In this document: piece after piece, positions 27,227 to 36,880 of the stretch
Layout: every line of letters starts with the position of its first letter
Position numbering within the stretch: the stretch's first letter is position 1
NCBI GenBank assembly: GCA_009720755.1
Contig: WNKV01000009.1
Span: 1-64,000 of the forward strand
DNA: 64,000 bases
Source: Rhodoplanes serenus
GTDB lineage: Bacteria > Pseudomonadota > Alphaproteobacteria > Rhizobiales > Xanthobacteraceae
Direction: 5' to 3'
Notes under the pieces: model-generated
The model's database searches: none
Told to the model about the DNA's origin: nothing
The model's input: the letters and a program-made list of their open reading frames with translations, nothing else
Program-made: the position numbers and the translations under genes

Positions 27227-27655
27227 TCAGCCCGGCGGACGGGCGGCCTGCTCGCGGCGTGGCGTCGGTCCGCGCCACTCCGGTACCAGATCGGCGGTCG
27301 ACAGCGTGTGCTGCGACGAGGTCGGGCGGGCGATGTCCAGCTTGCCGGCCGCCCCGGTGGTCACCGGCGCGCGCTCGGAGCTCGACAGCGTCTCGCTCAC
27401 CATCTCCATCATGATCTTGGCACCGGCCTGCGCCTTCTGGCCGATCGCCGACGCCACCTGCATGCCGACCGCGCAGACGTCCGGCTGCCGCGTGCAGAAC
27501 TGCCGCAGATCCGCGACCGTCGAGGCCGCCGCCGAGGCGGCGTCGGCGGCGCTCACCGCGCTCTGTCCGCCGTCGTCGGAAGGCGAGCGCGTGACGGTCG
27601 GCAACAGCACGGCCACGACGCCGAGCCAGAAGGCCGTGCGCAACAAGAACCCCAT
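27227..27655 (-). CDS. DUF5330-domain membrane-anchored protein
   Basis: A 142-residue protein with one N-terminal membrane segment (GFLLRTAFWLGVVAVLLPTV) and a periplasmic part with the two-cysteine motif DLRQFCTRQPDVCAVGMQVASAIGQKAQAGAKIMMEM, the DUF5330 signature found in alphaproteobacteria. The C-terminal 45 residues are low-complexity. Function is unknown. ATG 27655 (preceded by GGGGACAGG) puts the membrane segment at the N-terminus; the frame is open further upstream. The sufE gene lies downstream on the same strand. Confidence 0.85.
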   Translation of the reverse strand: MGFLLRTAFWLGVVAVLLPTVTRSPSDDGGQSAVSAADAASAAASTVADLRQFCTRQPDVCAVGMQVASAIGQKAQAGAKIMMEMVSETLSSSERAPVTTGAAGKLDIARPTSSQHTLSTADLVPEWRGPTPRREQAARPPG

Positions 27656-27934
27656 CTGCCTGTCCCCGTGTCCCCGTCTCCCTCGTCCCGTGTCCCCGAA
27701 AGTCTCGTTCCCCACCGGCACGCTAGCAGCGCGGCTTTGACGTGCGGTTGGCCGCGCCGCCGGCATTCGACGAGAGTTTTCGTCGAATTCGAACGATCGC
27801 GTTCACCATCGTGCAGCAGACGGCATCGGCGAACGTCATGGCGGCGTCGCGAGTTCCATCCTCGCCGCACACGCGGCGCACGGATCACCGTGACGACGGC
27901 ATCAACCCGCCGCATCGGCTCCCGGAAACCACTC

Positions 27935-27982
27935 GTTCACCAATCAACACATGGTTCACCATTCAACGTCGTGTTCACCATG
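27935..27982. repeat. Iteron-like repeats GTTCACCA, 19-bp period
   Basis: Copies begin at 27935, 27954 and 27973; the first two extend to GTTCACCAWTCAAC. A fourth GTTCACCAT is at 27801. The 19-base period (nearly two helical turns) would place bound proteins on one face of the DNA. Confidence 0.6.
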
Positions 27983-28056
27983 GAGGGAGATTGCCGTGCG
28001 TGGTTCCGGCGAATTCGGCGGCATTGGAGCAACCGTGTCCGCCAGCCGGTGCGTCC

Positions 28057-28071
28057 TTAGTGTTCGCTTAA
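28057..28071. promoter_or_regulatory. CtrA-like box TTAG-N7-TTAA
   Basis: TTAG (28057-28060), seven bases, TTAA (28068-28071) has one mismatch to the CtrA consensus. It lies 58 bases upstream of the DivJ-like kinase start, the usual place for CtrA to activate or repress. Confidence 0.55.
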
Positions 28072-28128
28072 TGGCGGTCTGAGACGATCCCCCTGCGACG
28101 CGAAGGGGCGCGTCCATTCGGACGTGCA

Positions 28129-30061
<1,933 letters not shown>

Positions 30062-30069
<8 letters not shown>

Positions 30070-31018
30070 GGCGATCGACGTCGACAGGAATGATCGGGAC
30101 GCCGGGGCCGGGCGGTCCGGCCGCGGCCGTGTGGCCGGGGTCGCGCTGGCGGCGCTGCGCCGGCCGCGGGACACGCTGGCGGCTCTGGCCGCCACCGCGG
30201 CGGTCACCACCATCCTGATCAATGCGCTGTTCCTCCAGCCGGGGCCGCATCCCGCCCCGATCTTCGCGCTCAAGCCGGAGCGTCCGCTGGTCGCCGCCAG
30301 CGGCCGCGAGACGACCGGGCGCGAGTCCACCGGCGCGCTGTCGGTGCTGCCGCGACCACGGCCCGTCGACGCTCCGCTGGCCGGTCGCGCGGAGCCGGCC
30401 GCCCAGCCGGCGAAGCCGGCGGCCCGGCCGCGCCCGGAGCTCGTCACCGAGGTGCAGCGCGAGCTGTCGCGTCGCGGCTATTACGATGGCCCGATCGACG
30501 GCCTCGCCGGCAGCAAGACCGAGGCGGCGATCCGCGAGTTCGAGCATGCCGCCGGCCTGCCGGCGACCGGCGAGGCGAGCGACGCGATCCTGAAGGCGAT
30601 CGCGCGCGCCCCGGTGAAGCCGCGCGCCGCCGCGGCTGCCCGCCACGATCCGATCGCCGGGCTGATCGCCCAGCCGTCCCATCCTCAGCCAGCCCATCCT
30701 CAGCCCGCCCATGCGCCGCCGGCGGTCGTCAAGGCGTCGGCGCCGGCGCCCACCGCGTCATCCCAGCCGCCGCAGCCGCCGCTGCCGGTCGCGACCGCGA
30801 AGCCGGCGGCCACACCGGGCTCGGCGCAGATCCGCTCCGTGCAGCGGGCGCTCGCCGATTACGGCTACGGCCAGGTGCGGCCGACCGGCGTTCACGACAC
30901 CGAGACCCGCGCCGCCATCGAGTCGTTCGAGCAGGCGCGGCGGATGCCGGTCACCGGCCAGGTCAGCGACCGGCTGGTGCGCGAGCTCACCGCCCTCACC
31001 GGGCGGTCGATCGAGTAG
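30062..31018 (+). CDS. Membrane-anchored peptidoglycan-binding protein
   Basis: A roughly 318-residue protein with one N-terminal membrane segment (LAALAATAAVTTILINALFLQ), a proline/alanine-rich linker and two PG_binding_1 domains: ELVTEVQRELSRRGYYDGPIDGLAGSKTEAAIREFEHAAGLPATGEAS in the middle and QIRSVQRALADYGYGQVRPTGVHDTETRAAIESFEQARRMPVTGQVS at the C-terminus. It likely binds the cell wall in the periplasm. The GTG at 30062 overlaps the kinase stop by eight bases, implying translational coupling with the DivJ-like kinase; GTG 30032 is an alternative. Confidence 0.85.
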
Positions 31019-31028
31019 CGGCGAGCCC

Positions 31029-31376
31029 ATGCGCCTGAAATCCGGCATCTGGGTCGCCGCCTATATTCGCCGCTGTGGCGTCGAGGGGGTGTTCGCCGCC
31101 GTGCGCCGGCGTGGCGCCGAGGAGGCCGGGGCCATCTTCGTGGTCGTCAACCGCCTGGACGGCACCGCCGATCTCTACGGCCCGGCGCCCCAGAGCGCCT
31201 TCGACGACGAGCGGCCGGCCGACCGCGCCTTCAGCCGCGTGCTCGGCGACGCCCCGGCGGCCGAGAGTGCCGTCGAGGCATTCATCGCGCGCGAGAGCCG
31301 GTTCGATCCCGACGTTTGGGTGGTGGAGATCGAGGAGCGCTCAGGACGCCACTTTCTCGACCGGATCGTCGCCTGA
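31029..31376 (+). CDS. DUF1491-family protein
   Basis: A 115-residue cytoplasmic protein matching DUF1491 over its full length (MRLKSGIWVAAYIRRCGVEGVFAAVRRRGAEEAGAIFVVVNRLDG ... DRAFSRVLGDAPAAESAVEAFIARESRFDPDVWVVEIEERSGRHFLD). Function is unknown; it is almost confined to alphaproteobacteria and conserved next to the peptidoglycan-binding and DUF2336 genes. It starts 10 bases after the upstream stop. Its last 36 bases overlap the end of the convergent DUF2336 gene. Confidence 0.9.
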   Translation: MRLKSGIWVAAYIRRCGVEGVFAAVRRRGAEEAGAIFVVVNRLDGTADLYGPAPQSAFDDERPADRAFSRVLGDAPAAESAVEAFIARESRFDPDVWVVEIEERSGRHFLDRIVA

Positions 31377-32315
31377 CGGCGGCTCGCCGCCGGCCGCTCC
31401 GCCGACGGCCGGCCGCTCGGGGCCGATACGGTCGGAGCCGACCCGATCGGGTGTGGCCCGCCCCGGCAGGGCGGGGCGCTCGCTCCCCGGGATGCGGCCG
31501 CGTGCCGGGCTGCCGCCGGCACCCTGGCGGACGGGCCGCGGGGCCTCGCCGGGCTCGGCGAGGCGCCAGGCGGACGCCAGCCGCAAGGCTGCCGCCGGGC
31601 TGATCTCCGAGAATAGTGCACTCAGGGCATAGACCCGGCGCACCGAGTGGCCGATCGCCGGGTTGACGAACAGCAGGATGCGCTGAAGCACCGCGGCCGG
31701 CATCGCCAGTGCCCGCGCCGCCACCACCAGCGGCTCGCCGCCGAGATCGTTGACGATGCGCTCGGCGAGGCCGCGCCCGATGCCGAGCGCCCGCTCCAGC
31801 TCGCGCACGAAATCGCCGGGCCGGCCGGCCAGCACGCTCGTCTCCAGGCGGCGCGCTACCTCGGCGGAGGGGGTCGGCATCGCCGGCGTGTCGGCGGCGA
31901 GCGGGCCGGCCCGATCGAGATCCTGAAGCAGGGTCCGGCGGCCGTCGCTGTCGGCGGCGAAGAAGTCGCGGACGAGGTCGCGGGCCGAGGCCCGGGCGCG
32001 GGTCGCGGCCTCATCCGTGGGCTGGGGCGTCGGTCGCGGCGCGGTGGCGCCACGGCGGCCCTGGAGGCGGTCCAGCACGGCGGCCGGAGCGGCCGGATAG
32101 GCGGCGAGCTTGCGGGCGACGATCTCGCGGGTGGACGGGTCCACGGCATCGATCAGCCGCAGCGACAGCTCGACATACTGGCGCTCCTCGTCGGGCGTAT
32201 GGGCCGGGGTCTGCACGTAGAGGTCGGTCAGCACCCGCAGCAGCGTCGGCTTCACGTCGACGCCGTGCCGGGCGAGCCCCACCAGGCTGTCCAGTCCGGA
32301 AAACATGGACGACAT
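31341..32315 (-). CDS. DUF2336-domain protein
   Basis: A 324-residue soluble helical-repeat protein of the DUF2336 family (VGLARHGVDVKPTLLRVLTDLYVQTPAHTPDEERQYVELSLRLIDAVDPSTREIVARKLAAYPAAPAAVLDRL...). DUF2336 proteins are alphaproteobacterial, HEAT-like and often linked to cell-cycle or stress regulons. The C-terminal 70 residues are Pro/Gly/Arg-rich and disordered. The 3' end overlaps the convergent DUF1491 gene by 36 bases, giving antisense transcript ends. A CtrA-like box lies 75 bases upstream of the ATG. Confidence 0.85.
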   Translation of the reverse strand: MSSMFSGLDSLVGLARHGVDVKPTLLRVLTDLYVQTPAHTPDEERQYVELSLRLIDAVDPSTREIVARKLAAYPAAPAAVLDRLQGRRGATAPRPTPQPTDEAATRARASARDLVRDFFAADSDGRRTLLQDLDRAGPLAADTPAMPTPSAEVARRLETSVLAGRPGDFVRELERALGIGRGLAERIVNDLGGEPLVVAARALAMPAAVLQRILLFVNPAIGHSVRRVYALSALFSEISPAAALRLASAWRLAEPGEAPRPVRQGAGGSPARGRIPGSERPALPGRATPDRVGSDRIGPERPAVGGAAGGEPPSGDDPVEKVAS

Positions 32316-32389
32316 CGCGCAAGAGCCCCCGCCGATCGTGTCGATCGGCTTCCCCCGACGACCGCGAAAAGAGCCTAGGCGCAGACTCG

Positions 32390-32404
32390 TTAGCGGAGCC
32401 TTAA
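32390..32404. promoter_or_regulatory. CtrA-like box TTAG-N7-TTAA
   Basis: TTAG at 32390-32393 and TTAA at 32401-32404 with a 7-base spacer, 75 bases upstream of the DUF2336 start. A GACTC CcrM site lies directly beside it. One mismatch to consensus. Confidence 0.55.
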
Positions 32405-32601
32405 CCCCAACAACCCGTTAACCTTTTCGGCTCAACTCGAAGGATCGGCGAGCCCCGGGGCGAGGCGGGCCGCAGCGGCCCCGCCGGCGGCCCGGCAGGG
32501 CGCCCGCCACGGCCGATTCGGCCGCGTTCGCAGCCCCCGCCCGAACGTCCGGGCAGTCCGGTGTTGCGGCCGTACAACCCTGTCCAACCAAACAGTTACG
32601 C

Positions 32602-32616
32602 TTAACGGGCCGTTAA
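32602..32616. promoter_or_regulatory. CtrA-type binding box (perfect TTAA-N7-TTAA)
   Basis: TTAA (32602-32605), CGGGCCG, TTAA (32613-32616) is a full match to the CtrA consensus and is itself palindromic (TTAACGG/CCGTTAA). It lies 65 bases upstream of the small ORF at 32681. Confidence 0.75.
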
Positions 32617-32680
32617 CCAAACGGCCCGCCTAATCGACGGTGGCAAGCCGCGGATCATGCCCGATCCGATGGAGGGAGCC

Positions 32681-32878
32681 ATGGGGATCATCATCACCTT
32701 CCCGGCCGGTCGTCGTCTCTACGATGCGGGCCGGGGCCACAGCTCGGACGAGCCCGCCACCATCATCATTCTGCCGGTGGTGCGGGTCGATCGCCACGGC
32801 GACGAGCCGCGCGACGGCCTCGGCGACGGCGGCAGAGCCGCCGGCCGCAAGGGTCGGCGCCCGACGGCACGGCGGTGA
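32681..32878 (+). CDS. Small protein under a CtrA-type box
   Basis: A 65-residue ORF (starting MGIIITFPAGRRLYDAG) with an excellent ribosome-binding site (GGAGGGAGCC before the ATG). The middle, EPATIIILPVVRVDRHGDEP, is a hydrophobic beta-like stretch and the C-terminus is Arg/Gly-rich and basic. No family is recognised. Support comes from the ribosome-binding site, the perfect CtrA box upstream and tight spacing (13 bases) to the lipoprotein gene downstream. Confidence 0.6.
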   Translation: MGIIITFPAGRRLYDAGRGHSSDEPATIIILPVVRVDRHGDEPRDGLGDGGRAAGRKGRRPTARR

Positions 32879-32891
32879 GTCTGGGGGCGTG

Positions 32892-33788
32892 GTGACACAG
32901 GTGGGGAAGCCGGACGCAGGTCCGCAGAGTCCGGGGGGGCGGCGCCTCGTGCGGTTCGCCGTGCTCGCGGCCGCGACGCTGCTCGGCGCGTGCAGCGCCA
33001 ACGGCGACTTCGGCCGGGTGAAGCCCGGCCTGGTGCGCGACGGCGTCCACGACTGGATGGGACCCGCGGTGGCGGCGCGCGCCGGTGTGCCGATCTCGGC
33101 CTATCCCTACACCGACGACGAGCGGCTGATGCGCGATCTCGCGTTCCAGCTCGTCCAGCCGGTCTATGATCGCAATCGGTGGTACTCGATCCTGGAGGAG
33201 TACGGGATCACCCGCGGGGTGCGCCAGGAGTGGTGCGTCTTCAACATCGCGGCCTACGAGCAGATCCTGATGCAGACGCCGTATCGCTCGGCGACGGCCC
33301 GCTACAATCGCGTCAACGAGGACATCCGCAACGACGTCACCCGGCTGCCCGCCTGGGTCGCAGTGGCGCGCCGCGTCATCGACATGGACATCAAGCGCGG
33401 CAAGAGCCTCGCCCACGTCGCCGCGCTCACCCCGGGCGAGGCCGGCAATGCCGGTGCCCGCATGGCCGAGAATGCGCTGATTATCAGTTGGGTGCAGCAG
33501 GCGCTGGTGAACCGCGCCGCCTCCTACGGCTTCGCCCTGGAGCGGCTGGTGATCGCCACCCCGGTGCCGGCCGCCGTCGAGGTCGAGCGGTCGCTCACCC
33601 TGTTCAAGACCCGCATCGTCGAGGCGCGGCTGTTGCCGGGGCCCGACATCCTGCCGGGCTCGATCGTGTTCGTGCCGCCCTATCCGCCGCCGGTGCTGCC
33701 GCCGATCGTCAAGGGCGCTCCGGTCGCTGCGGCGCCGCCGCCACCGGGGCCACCAGCTCCGACCCTCCTGTCCGCCCTGCGGCTCTGA
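32892..33788 (+). CDS. Lipoprotein of unknown function
   Basis: A roughly 298-residue protein with a type II signal: RRLVRFAVLAAATLLGAC, lipobox LLGAC, Cys near residue 35. The mature part is well conserved in character (HDWMGPAVAARAGVPISAYPYTDDERLMRDLAFQLVQPVYDRNRWYSILEEYGITR, then RYNRVNEDIRNDVTRLPAWVAVARRVIDMDIKR) and ends in a proline-rich tail (PPYPPPVLPPIV, PPPPGPPAP). It probably sits in the inner or outer membrane facing the periplasm. Start: GTG 32892 after GGGGG, or GTG 32889; no ATG is available. Likely co-transcribed with the small CtrA-box gene. Confidence 0.75.
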   Translation: MTQVGKPDAGPQSPGGRRLVRFAVLAAATLLGACSANGDFGRVKPGLVRDGVHDWMGPAVAARAGVPISAYPYTDDERLMRDLAFQLVQPVYDRNRWYSILEEYGITRGVRQEWCVFNIAAYEQILMQTPYRSATARYNRVNEDIRNDVTRLPAWVAVARRVIDMDIKRGKSLAHVAALTPGEAGNAGARMAENALIISWVQQALVNRAASYGFALERLVIATPVPAAVEVERSLTLFKTRIVEARLLPGPDILPGSIVFVPPYPPPVLPPIVKGAPVAAAPPPPGPPAPTLLSALRL

Positions 33789-33868
33789 TCCGGCGCCGGC
33801 GGTTTCGACCGCGATCCGGCCGCATCCGCGCTTTCACCGCTTGGCCGCGGTGTCAAGCCGACTTAACA

Positions 33869-35152
33869 ATGGGGCGCGGCCACGACGGCCGCCGCGCCAT
33901 CGGCGCGCTCGAGCGGAATGCGCCCTTGACCACAGAAGCCGAAACCGTGCCGCCCGTCTGGGCCGCCCCCGTGGGGCCGGCGGTGCGCCGCGACCTGTGC
34001 ACCGACTGCGGCATCTCCCGCACCGCCGATCCCGGCCGCTGCGGCCATGCCTGCCAGTTCCTCAAGCCCGACTATCCGGCGATGGAGCAGGCCGTCCACG
34101 GCCGCGCCCGCGACCCGGAGCGGCCCGACGAGCTGTTCTTCGGCCCGTTCCGCCGGATGCTGCGCGCCGCCCTGAAGGAGCCGCGGCCCGGCGCCCAGTG
34201 GACCGGCATCGTGACGCGGCTGGGCGAGCGGCTCTTGGAGACCGGCGCGGTCGATGCCGTGCTGGCGATGGCGCCCGACCCCGGCGACATGTGGCGGCCG
34301 CGCCCGGTGCTGGTGACCCGCCCCGACGGCATGGCGCAGTGCCGCGGCATGCGGATGGGCTACGCGCCGCTGCTGGCGCTGCTGGAGCCGGCGCGCCGCC
34401 AGGGCTTCCGCCGGCTCGCGGTGGTCGGCATCCCGTGCCAGGTCTATGCGCTGCGGGCGCTGGAGCAGGAGCTCGGCTTCGAGCGGCTCTATGTGATCGG
34501 CACGCCGTGCTCCGACAACACCACGACGGAGCGCTTCCACGAGTTCCTGGCGCTCCTGGCCGACGATCCGTCGACCATCACGTATCTGGAGTTCCGCGCC
34601 GACTATCACGTCGAGCTGCGCTTCTCGGACGGACGGCACAAGCGCATCCCGTTCCTGATGCTGCCGCTGTCCAAGCTGCCGCGCGACTTCTTCCCGCTCA
34701 CCTGCCGGACCTGCGTCGACTACACCAATGTGCTCGCCGACATCACGGTCGGCTACATGGGCGGCGAGGGGGAGCAGTGGCTGCTGGTGCGCAACGCGCG
34801 CGGCGAGGAGATCCTGGACCTGCTCGGCGACGAGGTGCGGCTCGCCCCGCCCGGCACCGGCGGCAAGCGGCGCGCCCCGGTGAAGGGCTTCATGAAGAAC
34901 ACCGAGCGGGCCGCCGGCGGTCTGCCGGTGCGCGGCACCCCGGACTTTCTCCGCCCGCTGGTCGGCTGGCTGATGCCGCGGATCGGCCCGCGCGGCCTGG
35001 AGTTCGCCCGCGCCCGGCTGGAGATGAAGGCGATCGAGACCGTGCTGCATCTGCGCCGCGAGCGGCCGAAGCGGCTGCGCCACATGGTGCCGCGCCATGT
35101 GTGGGACCTCGTCGCCCCCTACGGCCTGACGCCGGGCGAGGGCGAGCGGTAG
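33869..35152 (+). CDS. FrhB/BciB-like iron-sulfur flavoprotein
   Basis: A roughly 427-residue protein of the coenzyme F420 hydrogenase/dehydrogenase beta-subunit family. The N-terminal cysteine cluster (DLCTDCGISR...GRCGHACQF), a second motif (VVGIPCQVYALRALE, IGTPCSDNTTT) and FFPLTCRTCVDYTNVLADITVGYMGG match the group that includes BciB (divinyl chlorophyllide 8-vinyl reductase) and plant 7-hydroxymethyl-chlorophyll reductase. These bind [4Fe-4S] clusters and FAD and use reduced ferredoxin. The chlorophyll-pathway role is inferred; no bch or puf genes are in the window. ATG 33869 lacks a clear ribosome-binding site; TTG 33928, preceded by GGAA, is an alternative. Confidence 0.7.
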   Translation: MGRGHDGRRAIGALERNAPLTTEAETVPPVWAAPVGPAVRRDLCTDCGISRTADPGRCGHACQFLKPDYPAMEQAVHGRARDPERPDELFFGPFRRMLRAALKEPRPGAQWTGIVTRLGERLLETGAVDAVLAMAPDPGDMWRPRPVLVTRPDGMAQCRGMRMGYAPLLALLEPARRQGFRRLAVVGIPCQVYALRALEQELGFERLYVIGTPCSDNTTTERFHEFLALLADDPSTITYLEFRADYHVELRFSDGRHKRIPFLMLPLSKLPRDFFPLTCRTCVDYTNVLADITVGYMGGEGEQWLLVRNARGEEILDLLGDEVRLAPPGTGGKRRAPVKGFMKNTERAAGGLPVRGTPDFLRPLVGWLMPRIGPRGLEFARARLEMKAIETVLHLRRERPKRLRHMVPRHVWDLVAPYGLTPGEGER

Positions 35153-35251
35153 GGCGGCGCACCATCCGGGCCAGTCCGGCGGGACGAGGCGAGCGCGCTC
35201 GACACGCAGGCCGTGTTTGCTACGCTCCGGATACCAACCGGAGGAGCCCTC

Positions 35252-36169
35252 ATGCCGCATCGTCTGGCCGCTGCCACCGCCGCCCGTCCGCTCGCGACCG
35301 CCGTCGTCCTCGCGACCGCCGTCGTCCTCGCGGCCGCCAGTCTGCTCGCCGGGGTGGCGCCGGCGCGGGCCGAATGCCCGTCCGACCAGGCGGTGGCGGC
35401 GCTGGCCGAGAAGATCGCGGCGCGCCAGCCGGCCGAGAGCTACGGTCCCGGCCTGTCGGTCGCCGACGGCCTGTGCGCCCAAGAGAAGCTCGTCGGGATG
35501 CTGAAAGCCTCGCTCGGGCCGGTGGTCGGCTACAAGGCCGGGCTCACCAACACGGCCGTGCAGCAGCGGTTCGGCGTGCCGCATCCGGTGCGCGGCACGC
35601 TGCTCGCCGGCATGATCCTCAAGGACGGCGCCACCGTCGACCCGGCCTTCGGGGCGGCGCCCTTGTTCGAGTCCGACCTGATCGTCACCGTCAAGGACCC
35701 CGGCATCCACGGTGCCAAGGGGCACGTCGAGATCCTGCGTCACCTCGAGTCCGTCGTGCCGTTCCTGGAGCTGCCGGACTTGGTGCTCGCCAAGGGCGCC
35801 CACATGGACGGCGGCGTGCTCACCGCTATCAATGTCGGGGCGCGGCTCGGCGTCACCGGCACGCCGATCCCGGTGGAGGCGAGCCAGGACTTCGCCGACC
35901 GCCTCGCCAAGATGACGGTGGTGCTCTCGGACGACAGCGGGCGCGAGATCGCCAGGAGCCCCGGCACCGCGATCCTCGGCCATCCGCTCGACGCGGTGGC
36001 GTGGCTGGTGGAGGATCTCGGGCGCGCCGGTATCACGCTCAAGGCCGGCGACATGCTCAGCCTCGGCAGCTTCTCGCCGCTGTCGCCGCCGGCGCCCGGC
36101 CGCACCGTGACGGCCCGCTACGAAGGGCTCGCCGGCCTGCCCGTGGAGGTGAAGGCGACGTTCAAGTAG
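35252..36169 (+). CDS. Exported hydratase / fumarylacetoacetase-family protein
   Basis: A 305-residue protein with the 2-keto-4-pentenoate hydratase-type fold (KAGLTNTAVQQRFGVPHPVRGTLLAGMILKDG, FESDLIVTVKDPGIHGAKGHVEILRHLESVVPFLELPDLV, LGHPLDAVAWLVEDLGRAGITLKAGDMLSLGSF). Cytoplasmic MhpD-type enzymes act in aromatic degradation. Unusually this one has a signal peptide (about 1-43, ending APARAEC), so it should act in the periplasm, perhaps with a different substrate. The signal core is duplicated (TAVVLATAVVLA) by an 18-base tandem repeat. GGAGGAG lies before the ATG. Confidence 0.8.
   Translation: MPHRLAAATAARPLATAVVLATAVVLAAASLLAGVAPARAECPSDQAVAALAEKIAARQPAESYGPGLSVADGLCAQEKLVGMLKASLGPVVGYKAGLTNTAVQQRFGVPHPVRGTLLAGMILKDGATVDPAFGAAPLFESDLIVTVKDPGIHGAKGHVEILRHLESVVPFLELPDLVLAKGAHMDGGVLTAINVGARLGVTGTPIPVEASQDFADRLAKMTVVLSDDSGREIARSPGTAILGHPLDAVAWLVEDLGRAGITLKAGDMLSLGSFSPLSPPAPGRTVTARYEGLAGLPVEVKATFK
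35293..35328 (+). repeat. 18-bp exact tandem duplication in a signal peptide
   Basis: Two identical 18-base units (CGCGACCGCCGTCGTCCT) side by side encode the repeated ATAVVL core of the hydratase homologue's signal sequence. Confidence 0.8.
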
Positions 36170-36196
36170 CCGCGTTGCGGTGAGTGGGGCCGGTGT

Positions 36197-36880
36197 TCAC
36201 GCCTCGGCATCGACATCGGGGCCGGCGCGGATGCCGGCCGCGATGAAGCGCACCAAGAAACGCGCCTTGGTGGGGATGTCGCCCGGCTTGTAGCGGTGCT
36301 TCGACAGGCGCGACATGCGCTCGTCGAAGAAGTTCATGACCAGCGCGCCGACCGCGAACAGATAGGCCCAGTGCAGATACTCGGGCGACTTGTCGGGCAG
36401 GGCGCGCTGGAGCGCCGCGATGAACTCGCGCGCCATGGGGTCGTAATAGTCGCGCAGGATGCCGCGCGACTTCTCCTGCGGGTCGGATGCCTCGCGGACC
36501 GTCAGCAGCGGGTAGTACTTTCCCTCCGGCCGCGCTTGCAGGCGCATCACCGGCATCACGAAGGCGGTGGCGATGCGCTCGATGGCGTCCGGCCCCGAGA
36601 CGTCGATGGTGCGCAGCTCGGTCAGACGTTCCGCGAACAGCTTCTGGTGCTGGGCGAACACGGCGCGATAGAGGTTCTGCTTGGTCTCGAAATGATAGAC
36701 CACCACGGACAGCCCGACGCCCGCCGCATCGGCGATGTTGCGCATGGACGCACCGTGGAAACCCTCGAGCGCAAAAAGCTTCTCGGCTGCCGCGATGATG
36801 CGAGCGCGGCGCGTCGGCTCGGCATCCGCCGTGCCGGACGTCGGTGCTCTCGGTTTTCTCCGGGATGCGGCGGTGGTCAT
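36197..36880 (-). CDS. TetR-family repressor
   Basis: A 227-residue regulator. The N-terminal helix-turn-helix is clear (RRARIIAAAEKLFALEGFHGASMRNIADAAGVGLSVVVYHFETKQNLYRAVFAQH); the C-terminal ligand domain includes YYPLLTVREASDPQEKSRGILRDYYDPMAREFIAALQRALP, typical of regulators with a TetR_C CoA- or aromatic-ligand pocket. It is divergent from the MFS permease gene, with a perfect 18-base palindrome in the spacer (37374-37391) as its probable operator. It likely senses a substrate or CoA product of the catabolic genes that follow. Confidence 0.9.
   Translation of the reverse strand: MTTAASRRKPRAPTSGTADAEPTRRARIIAAAEKLFALEGFHGASMRNIADAAGVGLSVVVYHFETKQNLYRAVFAQHQKLFAERLTELRTIDVSGPDAIERIATAFVMPVMRLQARPEGKYYPLLTVREASDPQEKSRGILRDYYDPMAREFIAALQRALPDKSPEYLHWAYLFAVGALVMNFFDERMSRLSKHRYKPGDIPTKARFLVRFIAAGIRAGPDVDAEA

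Larger units (their letters stand above)
27656..28128. other. Intergenic region with GTTCACCA direct repeats and a CtrA-like box
   Basis: This 473-base divergent spacer lies between the DUF5330 gene and the DivJ-like kinase. It holds three GTTCACCA repeats exactly 19 bases apart (27935, 27954, 27973), an isolated GTTCACCAT at 27801 and a CtrA-type box (28057-28071). It is probably a regulated, cell-cycle-linked promoter region. No gene is supported. Confidence 0.55.
32316..32680. other. Divergent intergenic region with two CtrA-type boxes
   Basis: This 365-base spacer lies between the DUF2336 gene and a small plus-strand gene. It contains TTAG-N7-TTAA at 32390-32404, an extra TTAAC at 32418, and a perfect TTAA-N7-TTAA at 32602-32616. 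A GANTC (CcrM methylation) site adjoins the first box (32385-32389). No other gene is visible. Confidence 0.6.

Noticed and set aside
32389-32422. TTAACCCCAACAACCCGTTAAC as a CtrA box
   Set aside because: The two TTAA halves are 13 bases apart, not 7; only the overlapping TTAG-N7-TTAA fits.
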